From NCBI GenBank assembly GCA_009785855.1, contig WQUG01000033.1, positions 1 through 5,760 on the forward strand: a stretch of DNA of 5,760 nt, read 5' to 3'. Made by a program: the position numbers and the translations under genes. Below are positions 1 through 5,760 of this stretch, in pieces (position 1 is the stretch's first letter; each line of letters opens with the position of its first letter). The stretch comes from Actinomycetes bacterium. Lineage in GTDB: Bacteria; Actinomycetota; Coriobacteriia; WRKU01; WQUG01. The notes beneath the pieces are model-generated. The model had not been told where the DNA came from. It searched no databases and saw only the letters and a program-made list of their open reading frames with translations.

Positions 1-468
1 TACGAAACGGACCTGTGGTTCGGTTGCGCCGTTCTGGGCGCCACCAAGGGGCACCGGATCATGGCGGAGGCGTATCAGCGCTATCTCGCCCCCTGCGAAG
101 AGCTCGACGTCCACTCGAACATGCTCTGCGTCCTGAACTACAGCGCCGCGATCAAGCGGCTGTATGGCGTCAAGCTTGATGGGAAGACCCGCAAGATCGC
201 GGATAACGCGCAGCTCCTCTCCGCTGAGTATTTCTATCCCCAGCACTACATTTCTGGCACAATAGAAGCGACTGACAACACCGTGGCGATGCACCATCAT
301 TCGTCTACCTGGTACTCTCCGGGAAAACTCTTCGGGATCAAGATCGCCCGGGCGGTGCGCCGTGTGTTGGGAAAGCGGATATTCAGGAATTTCGAGAGGA
401 TCGCACGGGCTAACATGCTGCGCAAACTGGACAAGGAGCAGAGGGCGAGGGGCGTCAGGTGCTCGTGA
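1..468 (+). CDS. GT32-type glycosyltransferase, C-terminal part (5' end outside window)
   Basis: The reading frame is open from base 1 and ends at TGA 466-468, giving 155 visible residues. The protein continues upstream, so the ATG at 61 is probably internal. The visible start, with DLWFGCAVLGATKGH followed by IMAEAYQRY, resembles the 'FGNAVIGAEKGHPLI' stretch of GT32 (OCH1/capsule-type sugar transferases with a DXD motif). The later segments AEYFYPQHY, then ATDNTVAMHHHSSTW, match the family's usual ending, where an aromatic/His-rich 'AIHHWxxSW' motif precedes a basic tail. The last 45 residues are Arg/Lys-rich and probably amphipathic, as is common in membrane-associated glycosyltransferases. 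The DXD catalytic motif would lie upstream and cannot be checked. Family members transfer a sugar from a nucleotide-sugar donor to a growing surface glycan or glycolipid at the cytoplasmic membrane face. Donor and acceptor are not readable. The gene overlaps the next one. The GT32 call is by remembered motif pattern; confidence is good for the family and low for the exact role. Confidence 0.8.
   Translation, partial: YETDLWFGCAVLGATKGHRIMAEAYQRYLAPCEELDVHSNMLCVLNYSAAIKRLYGVKLDGKTRKIADNAQLLSAEYFYPQHYISGTIEATDNTVAMHHHSSTWYSPGKLFGIKIARAVRRVLGKRIFRNFERIARANMLRKLDKEQRARGVRCS
446..468 (+). promoter_or_regulatory. Overlapping stop/start junction with ribosome site for the FakA-like gene
   Basis: The sequence AGGGG at 448-452 lies six bases before GTG 459 and twelve before GTG 465. 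The second GTG overlaps the upstream stop as GTGA (465-468). Spacing favours 459, while the overlap geometry is typical of translational coupling from 465. Either start gives the same DAK domain, differing by two residues. No promoter-like gap separates the glycosyltransferase gene from the acyl module, so at least some transcription must read through. Confidence 0.6.
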
Positions 469-2030
469 CTGAGATAGACGGCGCCTTGCTGGGGCGCATG
501 CTGCGCAACGGCGCCGACAGTCTTGCTTCTAACGTCGACTATCTCAACGGGGTCAACGTCTTTCCTGTCTCTGACAGCGATACCGGGACGAACATGCGCA
601 ACACCCTTGAGGCGGGCGTCGCTTCGCTTGTCGACGACGCCTCGTTCTCCTGCGTGATGCAGGCTTTTGTGAAGGGGATGCTCATCGGATCACGGGGCAA
701 CTCCGGCCTGATACTCTCGCAGTATTTCAGAGGGCTCCACGAGCACACGCAGGGCCAGGGCGCCGTCAGCGTACCCGGCCTCTGCGAGGCCCTGCAGCAC
801 GCCGCCCAGTGCGCCTGGCGCGCGGTGCTGCACCCGGTCGACGGCACGATGCTCACCGTGATGCGCGACGGGATCTCCCGGACGCTTCCGCGCATCACTC
901 ATGACACGTCCGTCACGGAGTTCTTCGACCTCCTGGCCGGCGAGATGTTCCTCTGCATGCGCGAGACCACGGAGCAGATGGACGTGCTGCGCAAGAACAA
1001 CGTCGTCGACAGTGGCGCGCTGGGCTTCTTCCTGGTGATCGACGGGATGAAGCGGACGCTGAACGACGATCCTCAGTTCTTCGAGTGCGCCCAGAGCGAC
1101 CTGCTGCCCAAGCGCAGGGCCGATGTCGCCGGATGCGTCTCGTTCTTTCGCTATTGCACCGAATTCGTCATGAAGGGCGGCGAGACCTGCGACAGGAAGT
1201 TCTTCACCGCGCTGCTTGAAGGGAAGGGCGACTCGATCGTCGTCGCCCGTGACGAGGACATCCTGAAAGTGCACATCCATACCAACCGGCCGCAGGAGAT
1301 CACCGACGAGTTCTCCCACTACGGAAGCATCATCAAAAGGAAGACCGACGACCTGTTCATGACCGAGGAGTTCGAACGGCTGCGCCAGCGCAAGCATCAG
1401 GGCTTCGCGGTGCTCGCCTTCACCGACGGCGAGGGAGACGCGGCGATGCTGGAGCAGCTGGGCGCCGATGTCGCCTTCGCGGTGCCCTTTAGACATTCCC
1501 CCAGCGAAGAGGAACTGGCGATGCTGATCGACGGCTTCGTCGCCGAGGATCTGATCATCTTCGCTGATGACAAGGAGATACAGGAGCGCTTCAGGCGGAT
1601 CAAGTGGTTCTCGAACCTGCAGAACCTCTGCGTGGTGGAGACCGACGGTCTGCCCCGGACCTTCTTCACCCTCTCTTCCCTGGTCTTCTCTGATGACTTC
1701 AGCGGTATCGTCAAGTCACTCGACGGTCTCAAACGACAACGGGTCTTCCAGGCGAGCATCACCGCAGAGGTCGAGATCGGTCAGCGGTGGTATGCCGGCA
1801 GCAGCGGGCGGAAGGTCTTTACCAACGACGATCTTTCGGCACTGTTGGAGGCGGTGGCGGGCGACAAGGTCCTTCGTCCGTATTCGACGGTGGTCGTCTT
1901 TGGAGGCGTGCAGGCGACGCCGGACGAGGTAGAAAGCGTACGGGCCTTCTTCGAGAAGAACAGCGCGTGTGACTTCACGTATGTCGATGGCCGGCATCAC
2001 GCCGGCGATCTCATCATCGGGGCGTTCTGA
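459..2030 (+). CDS. DAK-domain (FakA-like) fatty acid kinase ATP-binding subunit
   Basis: A 523-aa protein with the full FakA layout. The N-terminal DhaL-type kinase domain (about 1-200) carries NVFPVSDSDTGTNM with the Mg/ATP-binding acidic pair D39 and D41. GSRGNSG follows at 77-83, HPVDGT at 125-130 and VVDSG at 182-186. The middle domain has YCTEF (C233) and VHIHT (H272, H274), corresponding to the Cys/His/His site known in Staphylococcus aureus FakA. The C-terminal domain (about 315-523) ends in YVDGRHHAGDLIIGAF, in place of the usual 'GGQPxYxYIIxVE'. FakA phosphorylates a fatty acid bound to FakB/DegV, making acyl-phosphate in the cytosol. A DegV gene two genes downstream supports that role. 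Differences: SDSD replaces the common PDGD, and the C-terminal domain is divergent. The GTG at 459 has AGGGG 6 bases upstream; the alternative GTG at 465 overlaps the upstream TGA as GTGA. A kinase for another substrate cannot be excluded. Confidence 0.9.
   Translation: MLVTEIDGALLGRMLRNGADSLASNVDYLNGVNVFPVSDSDTGTNMRNTLEAGVASLVDDASFSCVMQAFVKGMLIGSRGNSGLILSQYFRGLHEHTQGQGAVSVPGLCEALQHAAQCAWRAVLHPVDGTMLTVMRDGISRTLPRITHDTSVTEFFDLLAGEMFLCMRETTEQMDVLRKNNVVDSGALGFFLVIDGMKRTLNDDPQFFECAQSDLLPKRRADVAGCVSFFRYCTEFVMKGGETCDRKFFTALLEGKGDSIVVARDEDILKVHIHTNRPQEITDEFSHYGSIIKRKTDDLFMTEEFERLRQRKHQGFAVLAFTDGEGDAAMLEQLGADVAFAVPFRHSPSEEELAMLIDGFVAEDLIIFADDKEIQERFRRIKWFSNLQNLCVVETDGLPRTFFTLSSLVFSDDFSGIVKSLDGLKRQRVFQASITAEVEIGQRWYAGSSGRKVFTNDDLSALLEAVAGDKVLRPYSTVVVFGGVQATPDEVESVRAFFEKNSACDFTYVDGRHHAGDLIIGAF
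1986..2010 (+). other. Inverted repeat near the 3' end of the FakA-like gene
   Basis: GCCGGC (1990-1995), loop ATCAC, GCCGGC (2001-2006), extended by GAT/ATC arms (1986-1988, 2008-2010) across one G-G mismatch. It lies inside the coding sequence, 17 bases before the stop codon, and no T-run follows, so it does not look like an intrinsic terminator. It could be an mRNA structure or chance in GC-rich DNA. Confidence 0.45.
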
Positions 2031-2045
2031 GGGGGCCGCGCGGTG
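2029..2045 (+). promoter_or_regulatory. Ribosome-binding site and GTG start of the ligase-carrier gene
   Basis: GAGGGGG at 2029-2035 overlaps the TGA stop (2028-2030) of the FakA-like gene and lies seven bases before GTG 2043. This purine-rich block decides the GTG start. The junction has only 12 non-coding bases, with no room for a promoter. Confidence 0.6.
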
Positions 2046-3986
2046 ACGAGTACCAGGAGCAAAGCACGATGGAGTCTGGACGCGCTGGAACGCTCCGACA
2101 AGACCTTCAAGGACATCTATTCCATCATATTCTCCTATAGCGACAGCTTCGCGTACGAGCGACTGATCGACTACGAGATCAGTGCGGTGACCTACGAAGC
2201 GCACGACGCCGATATCCGGGCCTTCGCGGCCTACCTGGAGTATACGTATCCCGATGCTGCGGGGGGATATGTCGCCATCGACCTTCCCAACACGCCGAAC
2301 TTCCTGGTCGCGTTCTGGGGGGTCCTCATGAGCGGCCGCCGGCCGTATCTGGTCAACTCCTTCTATCCCTGCGAGCTGCGGGTCAGCCTTCTGGAGCGGC
2401 TCGACATCCAGCTGGTGATCTCGAACGCCGCCTGTTACCCGGACTTCACGGTCATCGATATCGACGCGTATGACAGGACGTGTCCGCCGGTCGCCGGCGA
2501 TCGCTGGTGCGATGAGCTCGCGCTCTCTTCCACGATGACCGGGCTCGAGGCGAAGATATGTGTCTTCGACGGAGAAGCGGTCGTCAACCAGATCCTGAAC
2601 ACGCGGGGGATCCTGCGCGAGAACAGCTGGTTCGTCAACGACTACGAGGGTCGGGTCAAGATCGCCATGATCCTGCCGCTCTTCCACATCTTCGGGCTCA
2701 TGGTCGGCTACTTCTGGTTCGCCGCCATAGGCGCCACCCTGGTGTTCTATCAGGACAACTCACCGGAGACCATCAGAAGGACGATCATCCGGCATAAGGT
2801 GACCCACATCTTCGCGCCCCCGATACTTTTCCACGAGCTGCACAAGGCGATCATGAGCGGCGTCGCGCGCGAAACTGAGAAGCGGCGCAAGAAGTTCCAG
2901 AGGGGATTGAAGCTGGCCTTCGCCCTGCAGAACGTCATGCCCTCCGCGGGACTCAAGATCTCACGATGGCTGTTCAAGGACGTGCTGGCGGCAGCGTTCG
3001 GCGCATCACCGCAGATCATGATCTCCGGCGGCGCGCATATCGACAACGAGGCGCTGAGGACCATCAACAGCATCGGATACCCGCTGCTGAACGGCTATGG
3101 CACGACAGAGACAGCGATCTCGGGGGTGAACCTGGCGAAGCGGATCGGTCTTCGAACGAACGGTTCGGTCGGGGCTCCGTTCGCCGGCGCAAGCTACACT
3201 CTCAAAGAGGACGCGACGCTGGTCGTGGCGAGCAACTCGATCTGCAAGCAGATCATCACGCTCCATGACGCGCGAAGCGGCTTTTCCTGCATAGAGACGA
3301 ACGACCTGGCAGCCCTCCGGGACGGCCAGTATCTCATCATCGGGAGGAAGAGCGACCTGTTCATCGGCCAGGGCGGCGAGAACATCAGCCCGGACAGCAT
3401 CGAGAACGAACTGCAGGCGAAGAACGCGACCCGCTTGTGCGTGACAGAGATCGGCGGGAAGCTCGCGATCGTCTTAGAGTATGGCGAAAAGCTGCCGGCG
3501 GCGATCATCGCCCATGATATCGACCAGATCAAGCGTAGCCTGGCCCGTATCGCTTACGGGCAGTATGTCAGCGAGATCTTCGTGACCCGCCAGGCCATCT
3601 CTGCGCCCAATGCGATCAAGGTGTCCCGCGCGTTGCTGAAGCGCAGGATAGAACAGGGCGCCGTCGTGCTGTGCGACTACCGGGAGCTGGTCAGCGCCCG
3701 TGGCGCCCGTGGCGCCCAGGGCGACGACACCGGCGAGGACACCAGCGACGACACGATGAGGGCGATCTTGCAGGCTTTCGCGCACGCGCTGGGGGCGACG
3801 GAGACCGAAGCGGAGATCACGCCGAGCTCGGATTTCTTCATCGACCTGGGAGGCACCAGCCTGGACTATGTGGCTCTGATCTGCGAGCTCGAGAGTGCGT
3901 TCAACCTCCGGATCGACTTCGAGAAGGATCAGGACCTGCGTTCTCCGGAGCGCATCTGTCAGTATGTCAGGGCCGCCCTGCTATGA
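2043..3986 (+). CDS. AMP-forming acyl/aryl ligase fused to a C-terminal carrier (ACP/PCP) domain
   Basis: A 647-aa protein in the acyl-CoA synthetase/NRPS adenylation superfamily. Adenylation core motifs, in order: a degenerate P-loop SSTMTGLEAK (162-171), LPLFHIFG with H215, ISGGAHID, NGYGTTETA (Y352 to A358), TNDL with D421, and GRKSDLFIGQGGENISP with R435 and D438. The C-terminal Lys of the A10 motif lies in NAIKVSR (K526). A repetitive charged linker (551-571) leads to a carrier domain of about 75 residues. Its DLGGTSLDY motif places the phosphopantetheine Ser at S606. Family knowledge: such enzymes adenylate a carboxylic acid and pass it to a thiol; here the in-cis carrier is the obvious acceptor. 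A fatty acid is favoured by the FakA, PlsC and DegV neighbours, but an amino or hydroxy acid is possible because no specificity code can be read reliably. P-loop Gly/Thr changes and TGD to TND make reduced activity conceivable. The GTG start is 7 bases after GAGGGGG; the gap to the previous gene is 12 bases. Confidence 0.88.
   Translation: MTSTRSKARWSLDALERSDKTFKDIYSIIFSYSDSFAYERLIDYEISAVTYEAHDADIRAFAAYLEYTYPDAAGGYVAIDLPNTPNFLVAFWGVLMSGRRPYLVNSFYPCELRVSLLERLDIQLVISNAACYPDFTVIDIDAYDRTCPPVAGDRWCDELALSSTMTGLEAKICVFDGEAVVNQILNTRGILRENSWFVNDYEGRVKIAMILPLFHIFGLMVGYFWFAAIGATLVFYQDNSPETIRRTIIRHKVTHIFAPPILFHELHKAIMSGVARETEKRRKKFQRGLKLAFALQNVMPSAGLKISRWLFKDVLAAAFGASPQIMISGGAHIDNEALRTINSIGYPLLNGYGTTETAISGVNLAKRIGLRTNGSVGAPFAGASYTLKEDATLVVASNSICKQIITLHDARSGFSCIETNDLAALRDGQYLIIGRKSDLFIGQGGENISPDSIENELQAKNATRLCVTEIGGKLAIVLEYGEKLPAAIIAHDIDQIKRSLARIAYGQYVSEIFVTRQAISAPNAIKVSRALLKRRIEQGAVVLCDYRELVSARGARGAQGDDTGEDTSDDTMRAILQAFAHALGATETEAEITPSSDFFIDLGGTSLDYVALICELESAFNLRIDFEKDQDLRSPERICQYVRAALL
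3694..3720 (+). repeat. Three tandem 9-bp units (GCGCCCGTG) in the ligase-carrier linker
   Basis: Two exact copies of GCGCCCGTG (3694-3702, 3703-3711) and a third with two changes (GCGCCCAGG, 3712-3720). They stay in frame and encode the repeated Gly-Ala-Arg pattern SARGARGAQ (residues 551-559) between the adenylation and carrier domains. The unit length is a multiple of three, so slippage would change linker length without a frameshift. Confidence 0.85.
3723..3755 (+). repeat. 12-bp-period acidic repeat in the same linker
   Basis: Directly after the 9-bp repeat, the codons spell DDTG, EDTS, DDT (residues 561-571), an imperfect four-residue period sharing GAC-AC cores. It forms a strongly acidic flexible stretch just before the carrier domain begins. 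Confidence 0.7.
3968..3980 (+). other. Small hairpin covering the ribosome-site position of the acyltransferase gene
   Basis: CAGGG (3968-3972), loop CCG, CCCTG (3976-3980) form a perfect 5-bp stem ending two bases before ATG 3983. The only purine-rich candidate ribosome site (AGGG) is inside the stem. With the ATGA overlap, this suggests the gene depends on ribosomes finishing the ligase gene. The stem is short and may be chance. Confidence 0.4.
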
Positions 3987-4960
3987 ACACGCTCCTCTAT
4001 TACTTCGGACTCATCTCGCTTCTGCCCCTGCAGGTCTTCTACTTCAAGACGAAGACCTTCTACGAGGATGAGACCAGGCGCAGCGAACGGCTCAAGGGCC
4101 CGGTCATCATCATCTCGAACCACCGCTCCTATTTCGACGGGATGGCGATCGTTCTCACCTTCTTCACGAAGCGCTTCCATTTCCTGGCGACTGATTTCTA
4201 TCAGGACAGGCGAAAGCTCCTGAAGCTGGCCGTGCGCCTCGCAGGCGGGATCCTGATCGAAGACGGCGGGCGCAACCTCAGCTATGTCGAAGCGTGCAAG
4301 CGGGTCGTCGCAAAGGGCAGACCCCTCATGATATTTCCCGAGGGAGGTTATCCGTCCACCTTCGAGCCGGCAGCCTTCTCTGCCGGATACGTCATGCTGG
4401 CCGCGCGCACCGGGGCGAGGATCGTGCCGGTCGTCAACGACTTCAACTACGGGCTTTTCAGGCGGCTGCATCTGCTCGTCGGCAACAGCATCGAGCTTCC
4501 GTGCTCAGCAGGCACGGAGCTTGAGCGGGAGAAACTGGCAGAGATCAACGACGACATCTCCCAGAGGTTCCTGATGCTTTACTATCAGCTGAAGCGCAGG
4601 AAGGCCGCGCGCTTCTCTGCGCGCTACGAACTGGTCGCGCCGAAGCGCGGAGACGTCATCCGCGTTCCGGGTCCCGCGTATCATCACTATGGCGTGTACC
4701 TCAGCCCTGGCGAGGTCATCCAGTTCGGGCACGCGCTCAACCGGCCGGGCGAAGACGTCGTGGTCAACGCGGTCACCATGAAGGAGTTCTGCGGGACCCA
4801 CATCCCTGAAGTCCGGACGCTGAAGAGAAGGGAACGCAGATCCGTCCGTGACGCCGATGAGATCGAGGCCTACGCCCGCTCATGTCTTGGGCAGGGCGGA
4901 TATAGTATCTCGAACAACAATTGTCGGGACTTTGTCGATAGAGTTACCTTGAAGATCTAG
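3983..4960 (+). CDS. PlsC-type acyltransferase fused to an LRAT-like (NlpC/P60-fold) Cys/His domain
   Basis: A 325-aa protein whose ATG sits in an ATGA overlap with the previous stop. The N-terminus (about 3-20) is hydrophobic and could anchor it to the membrane. Residues about 35-205 form a PlsC/LPLAT acyltransferase: NHRSYFD supplies the catalytic NHx4D (H47, D52), IFPEGG at 117-122 is the acceptor-phosphate-binding motif, and IVPVV follows. Residues about 219-325 match the LRAT/HRASLS-type domain. They start at PKRGDVI (220-226), then YHHYGVYL with catalytic-type H235, and end with NNNCRDFVDRV, where C314 fits the 'NCEHF' nucleophile. The usual second His ('VIHL') is Q247; H250 is close by. 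PlsC enzymes esterify glycerol-phosphate lipids from acyl-ACP or acyl-CoA. LRAT domains move acyl groups through a Cys thioester or cleave amide/ester bonds. The carrier-bearing ligase just upstream is a plausible acyl donor. The frame remains open upstream to 3671, but that part overlaps the ligase gene and is not used. Confidence 0.88.
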   Translation: MNTLLYYFGLISLLPLQVFYFKTKTFYEDETRRSERLKGPVIIISNHRSYFDGMAIVLTFFTKRFHFLATDFYQDRRKLLKLAVRLAGGILIEDGGRNLSYVEACKRVVAKGRPLMIFPEGGYPSTFEPAAFSAGYVMLAARTGARIVPVVNDFNYGLFRRLHLLVGNSIELPCSAGTELEREKLAEINDDISQRFLMLYYQLKRRKAARFSARYELVAPKRGDVIRVPGPAYHHYGVYLSPGEVIQFGHALNRPGEDVVVNAVTMKEFCGTHIPEVRTLKRRERRSVRDADEIEAYARSCLGQGGYSISNNNCRDFVDRVTLKI

Positions 4961-4972
4961 GAGGAATGTATG
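4959..4972 (+). promoter_or_regulatory. Strong Shine-Dalgarno and ATG start of the DegV gene
   Basis: AGGAGGA (4959-4965) is a near-perfect anti-16S match and begins inside the TAG stop (4958-4960) of the acyltransferase gene. It ends four bases before ATG 4970. It is the best ribosome site in the window and suggests higher independent translation of the DegV protein, as expected for a stoichiometric lipid-binding protein compared with the enzymes. Confidence 0.75.
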
Positions 4973-5760
4973 GAAGACAGCTATGCGATCGTGGCAGACG
5001 GGACCTGCGACCTGTCCCCGGAGATCCGGGAGCGTTTCGGGGTCGATGGCTACCTGAAGAACACTATGAGCACCCCTGAGGCAGAGGATGTCGAGGGGCG
5101 ACTTGACCTCAGCGACGATGAGCTGGACGCGTTCTATACGGCGCTGAAGGCGAACAAGGACGGCTACAAGACCGCTGCGCCCAGTGTGGGCAACGCCGTT
5201 TCGTTCTTCGAGACCTGGCTGAGGCAAGGAAGGGACGTGCTGGCGCTGAGCATCTCAAGCGGGCTGAGCGCGTCGTACAACGTCCTGGTGCGCGCCAAAG
5301 AAGAGCTTGAGAAGAAGTATCCCGAGCGCAAGGTGGTCGTCGTCGACTCGCTGAAGTACTCGGTCGCCCTGGGACTTCTGACCATCAAGGCCTGCGAGCT
5401 GCGCGCGGCCGGTCTGACGCTGGAGGACAACGCGGCCAGGCTGGAAGAGATCAGGATGACGATCCACCAGATCGGCTCGGTCGACGATCTGTTCTGGGTG
5501 GCCTCAAAGGGGAGGATCTCGCACGCTCAGGCGTTCTTCGGCACTATCGCGGGGATCAAGGCCATGGGGGACTTCGGCCCCGAGGGCCTGGTGGTGGTCC
5601 TGGCCAAGGTCAGCGGCTATGAGAAGATGTACAAAGCGGCGATCGAGTACATCAAGAGGACGATACGCGACCCCCATGAGCAGATCATCATGGTCGCCCA
5701 TACCCTGAGAAGGGACCAGGCGGCGGTCCTGGCCTCGAAGATACGCGAAGAGATCCGCCC
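4970..5760 (+). CDS. DegV/FakB-family fatty-acid-binding protein (3' end outside window)
   Basis: Starts at ATG 4970 and runs off the window after 263 complete codons. The family is usually about 280 aa, so nearly all of it is present. Landmarks: the N-terminal IVADGTCDLSPE (typical 'IVTDSTADL'), KTAAPSVG with the ligand-binding-type T68, LSISSGLSASYN (93-104) with the conserved Ser loop, VDDLFWVASKGRIS with R182, and IIMVAHT with H244. In FakB the Thr, Ser and His hold the fatty-acid carboxyl group while the chain is buried, and FakA phosphorylates it. The FakA-like gene in the same operon makes this protein its likely partner. The conserved Arg of the 'KVRG' motif is Ser here (KVSG, S215). 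AGGAGGA at 4959-4965 is a strong ribosome site and overlaps the previous stop. An ATG at 4966 is out of frame and too close to that site. No terminator or downstream gene can be seen. Confidence 0.92.
   Translation, partial: MEDSYAIVADGTCDLSPEIRERFGVDGYLKNTMSTPEAEDVEGRLDLSDDELDAFYTALKANKDGYKTAAPSVGNAVSFFETWLRQGRDVLALSISSGLSASYNVLVRAKEELEKKYPERKVVVVDSLKYSVALGLLTIKACELRAAGLTLEDNAARLEEIRMTIHQIGSVDDLFWVASKGRISHAQAFFGTIAGIKAMGDFGPEGLVVVLAKVSGYEKMYKAAIEYIKRTIRDPHEQIIMVAHTLRRDQAAVLASKIREEIR

Noticed and set aside
61..63. ATG 61 as the true start of the first gene
   Set aside because: The frame is open to base 1 and the upstream residues continue the GT32-like motif, so the start lies outside the window.
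690..1496. Minus-strand open frame of 268 codons opposite the FakA-like gene
   Set aside because: Composition is an antisense shadow (Gly/Val/Leu/His/Glu-rich, no domain), and the opposite strand encodes conserved kinase motifs.
1986..2010. Intrinsic terminator between the FakA-like and ligase genes
   Set aside because: The stem is inside coding sequence and is followed by TCATCATCGG rather than a T-run. The next gene starts within about 35 bases.
2031..2042. Promoter in the gap before the ligase gene
   Set aside because: Only 12 bases, mostly occupied by the ribosome site; no room for -35/-10 elements.
1716..2687. Long minus-strand open frame of 323 codons
   Set aside because: It spans the end of the FakA-like gene and the start of the ligase gene, with no recognisable motif and Arg/Asp/Val-rich composition typical of antisense frames in GC-rich DNA.
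3671..3982. Upstream in-frame extension of the acyltransferase gene to 3671
   Set aside because: It lies entirely in another frame of the ligase-carrier gene. Its translation is low-complexity (Arg/Gly/His-rich), while the ligase frame encodes a clear carrier domain. ATG 3983 starts right before the hydrophobic PlsC N-terminus.

Overview
The window is an unbroken run of five same-strand (+) genes in GC-rich DNA (roughly 60% by eye). There are no RNA genes, mobile elements, CRISPR arrays or non-coding gaps longer than 12 bases. Fatty-acid-kinase-type proteins (DAK/FakA and DegV/FakB families), GTG starts, strong GGAGG ribosome sites and a GT32 capsule-type glycosyltransferase suggest a Gram-positive bacterium. 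A GC-rich actinobacterium such as a member of the Coriobacteriia is my best guess, but composition alone cannot fix the taxon.

Layout: (1) 1-468, the C-terminal half of a GT32-like glycosyltransferase, probably the last gene of an upstream surface-glycan locus. (2) 459-2030, a complete 523-aa DAK-domain protein with FakA architecture. (3) 2043-3986, a 647-aa adenylate-forming enzyme fused to a C-terminal phosphopantetheine carrier domain. (4) 3983-4960, a 325-aa fusion of a PlsC-type acyltransferase and an LRAT-like Cys/His domain. (5) 4970-end, a DegV/FakB-type fatty-acid-binding protein, cut by the window edge near its C-terminus. Junctions are overlaps of 10 (or 4) and 4 bases and gaps of 12 and 9 bases, so the genes look like one translationally coupled operon.

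Read together, genes 2-5 look like a self-contained acyl-handling module. DegV would hold a fatty acid and the FakA-like protein would phosphorylate it. The ligase could load an acyl (or other carboxylic acid) onto its own carrier domain. The PlsC domain would transfer the chain to a lipid or glycan acceptor, and the LRAT-like domain could carry out a second acyl transfer, remodelling or hydrolysis. Several key motifs differ from the family norm: the ligase P-loop and TGD motif, the second LRAT His, and the DegV KVRG Arg. This suggests a specialised, divergent pathway rather than the housekeeping phospholipid route. The functional link is inferred from gene order and domain content. The product and substrate are unknown.
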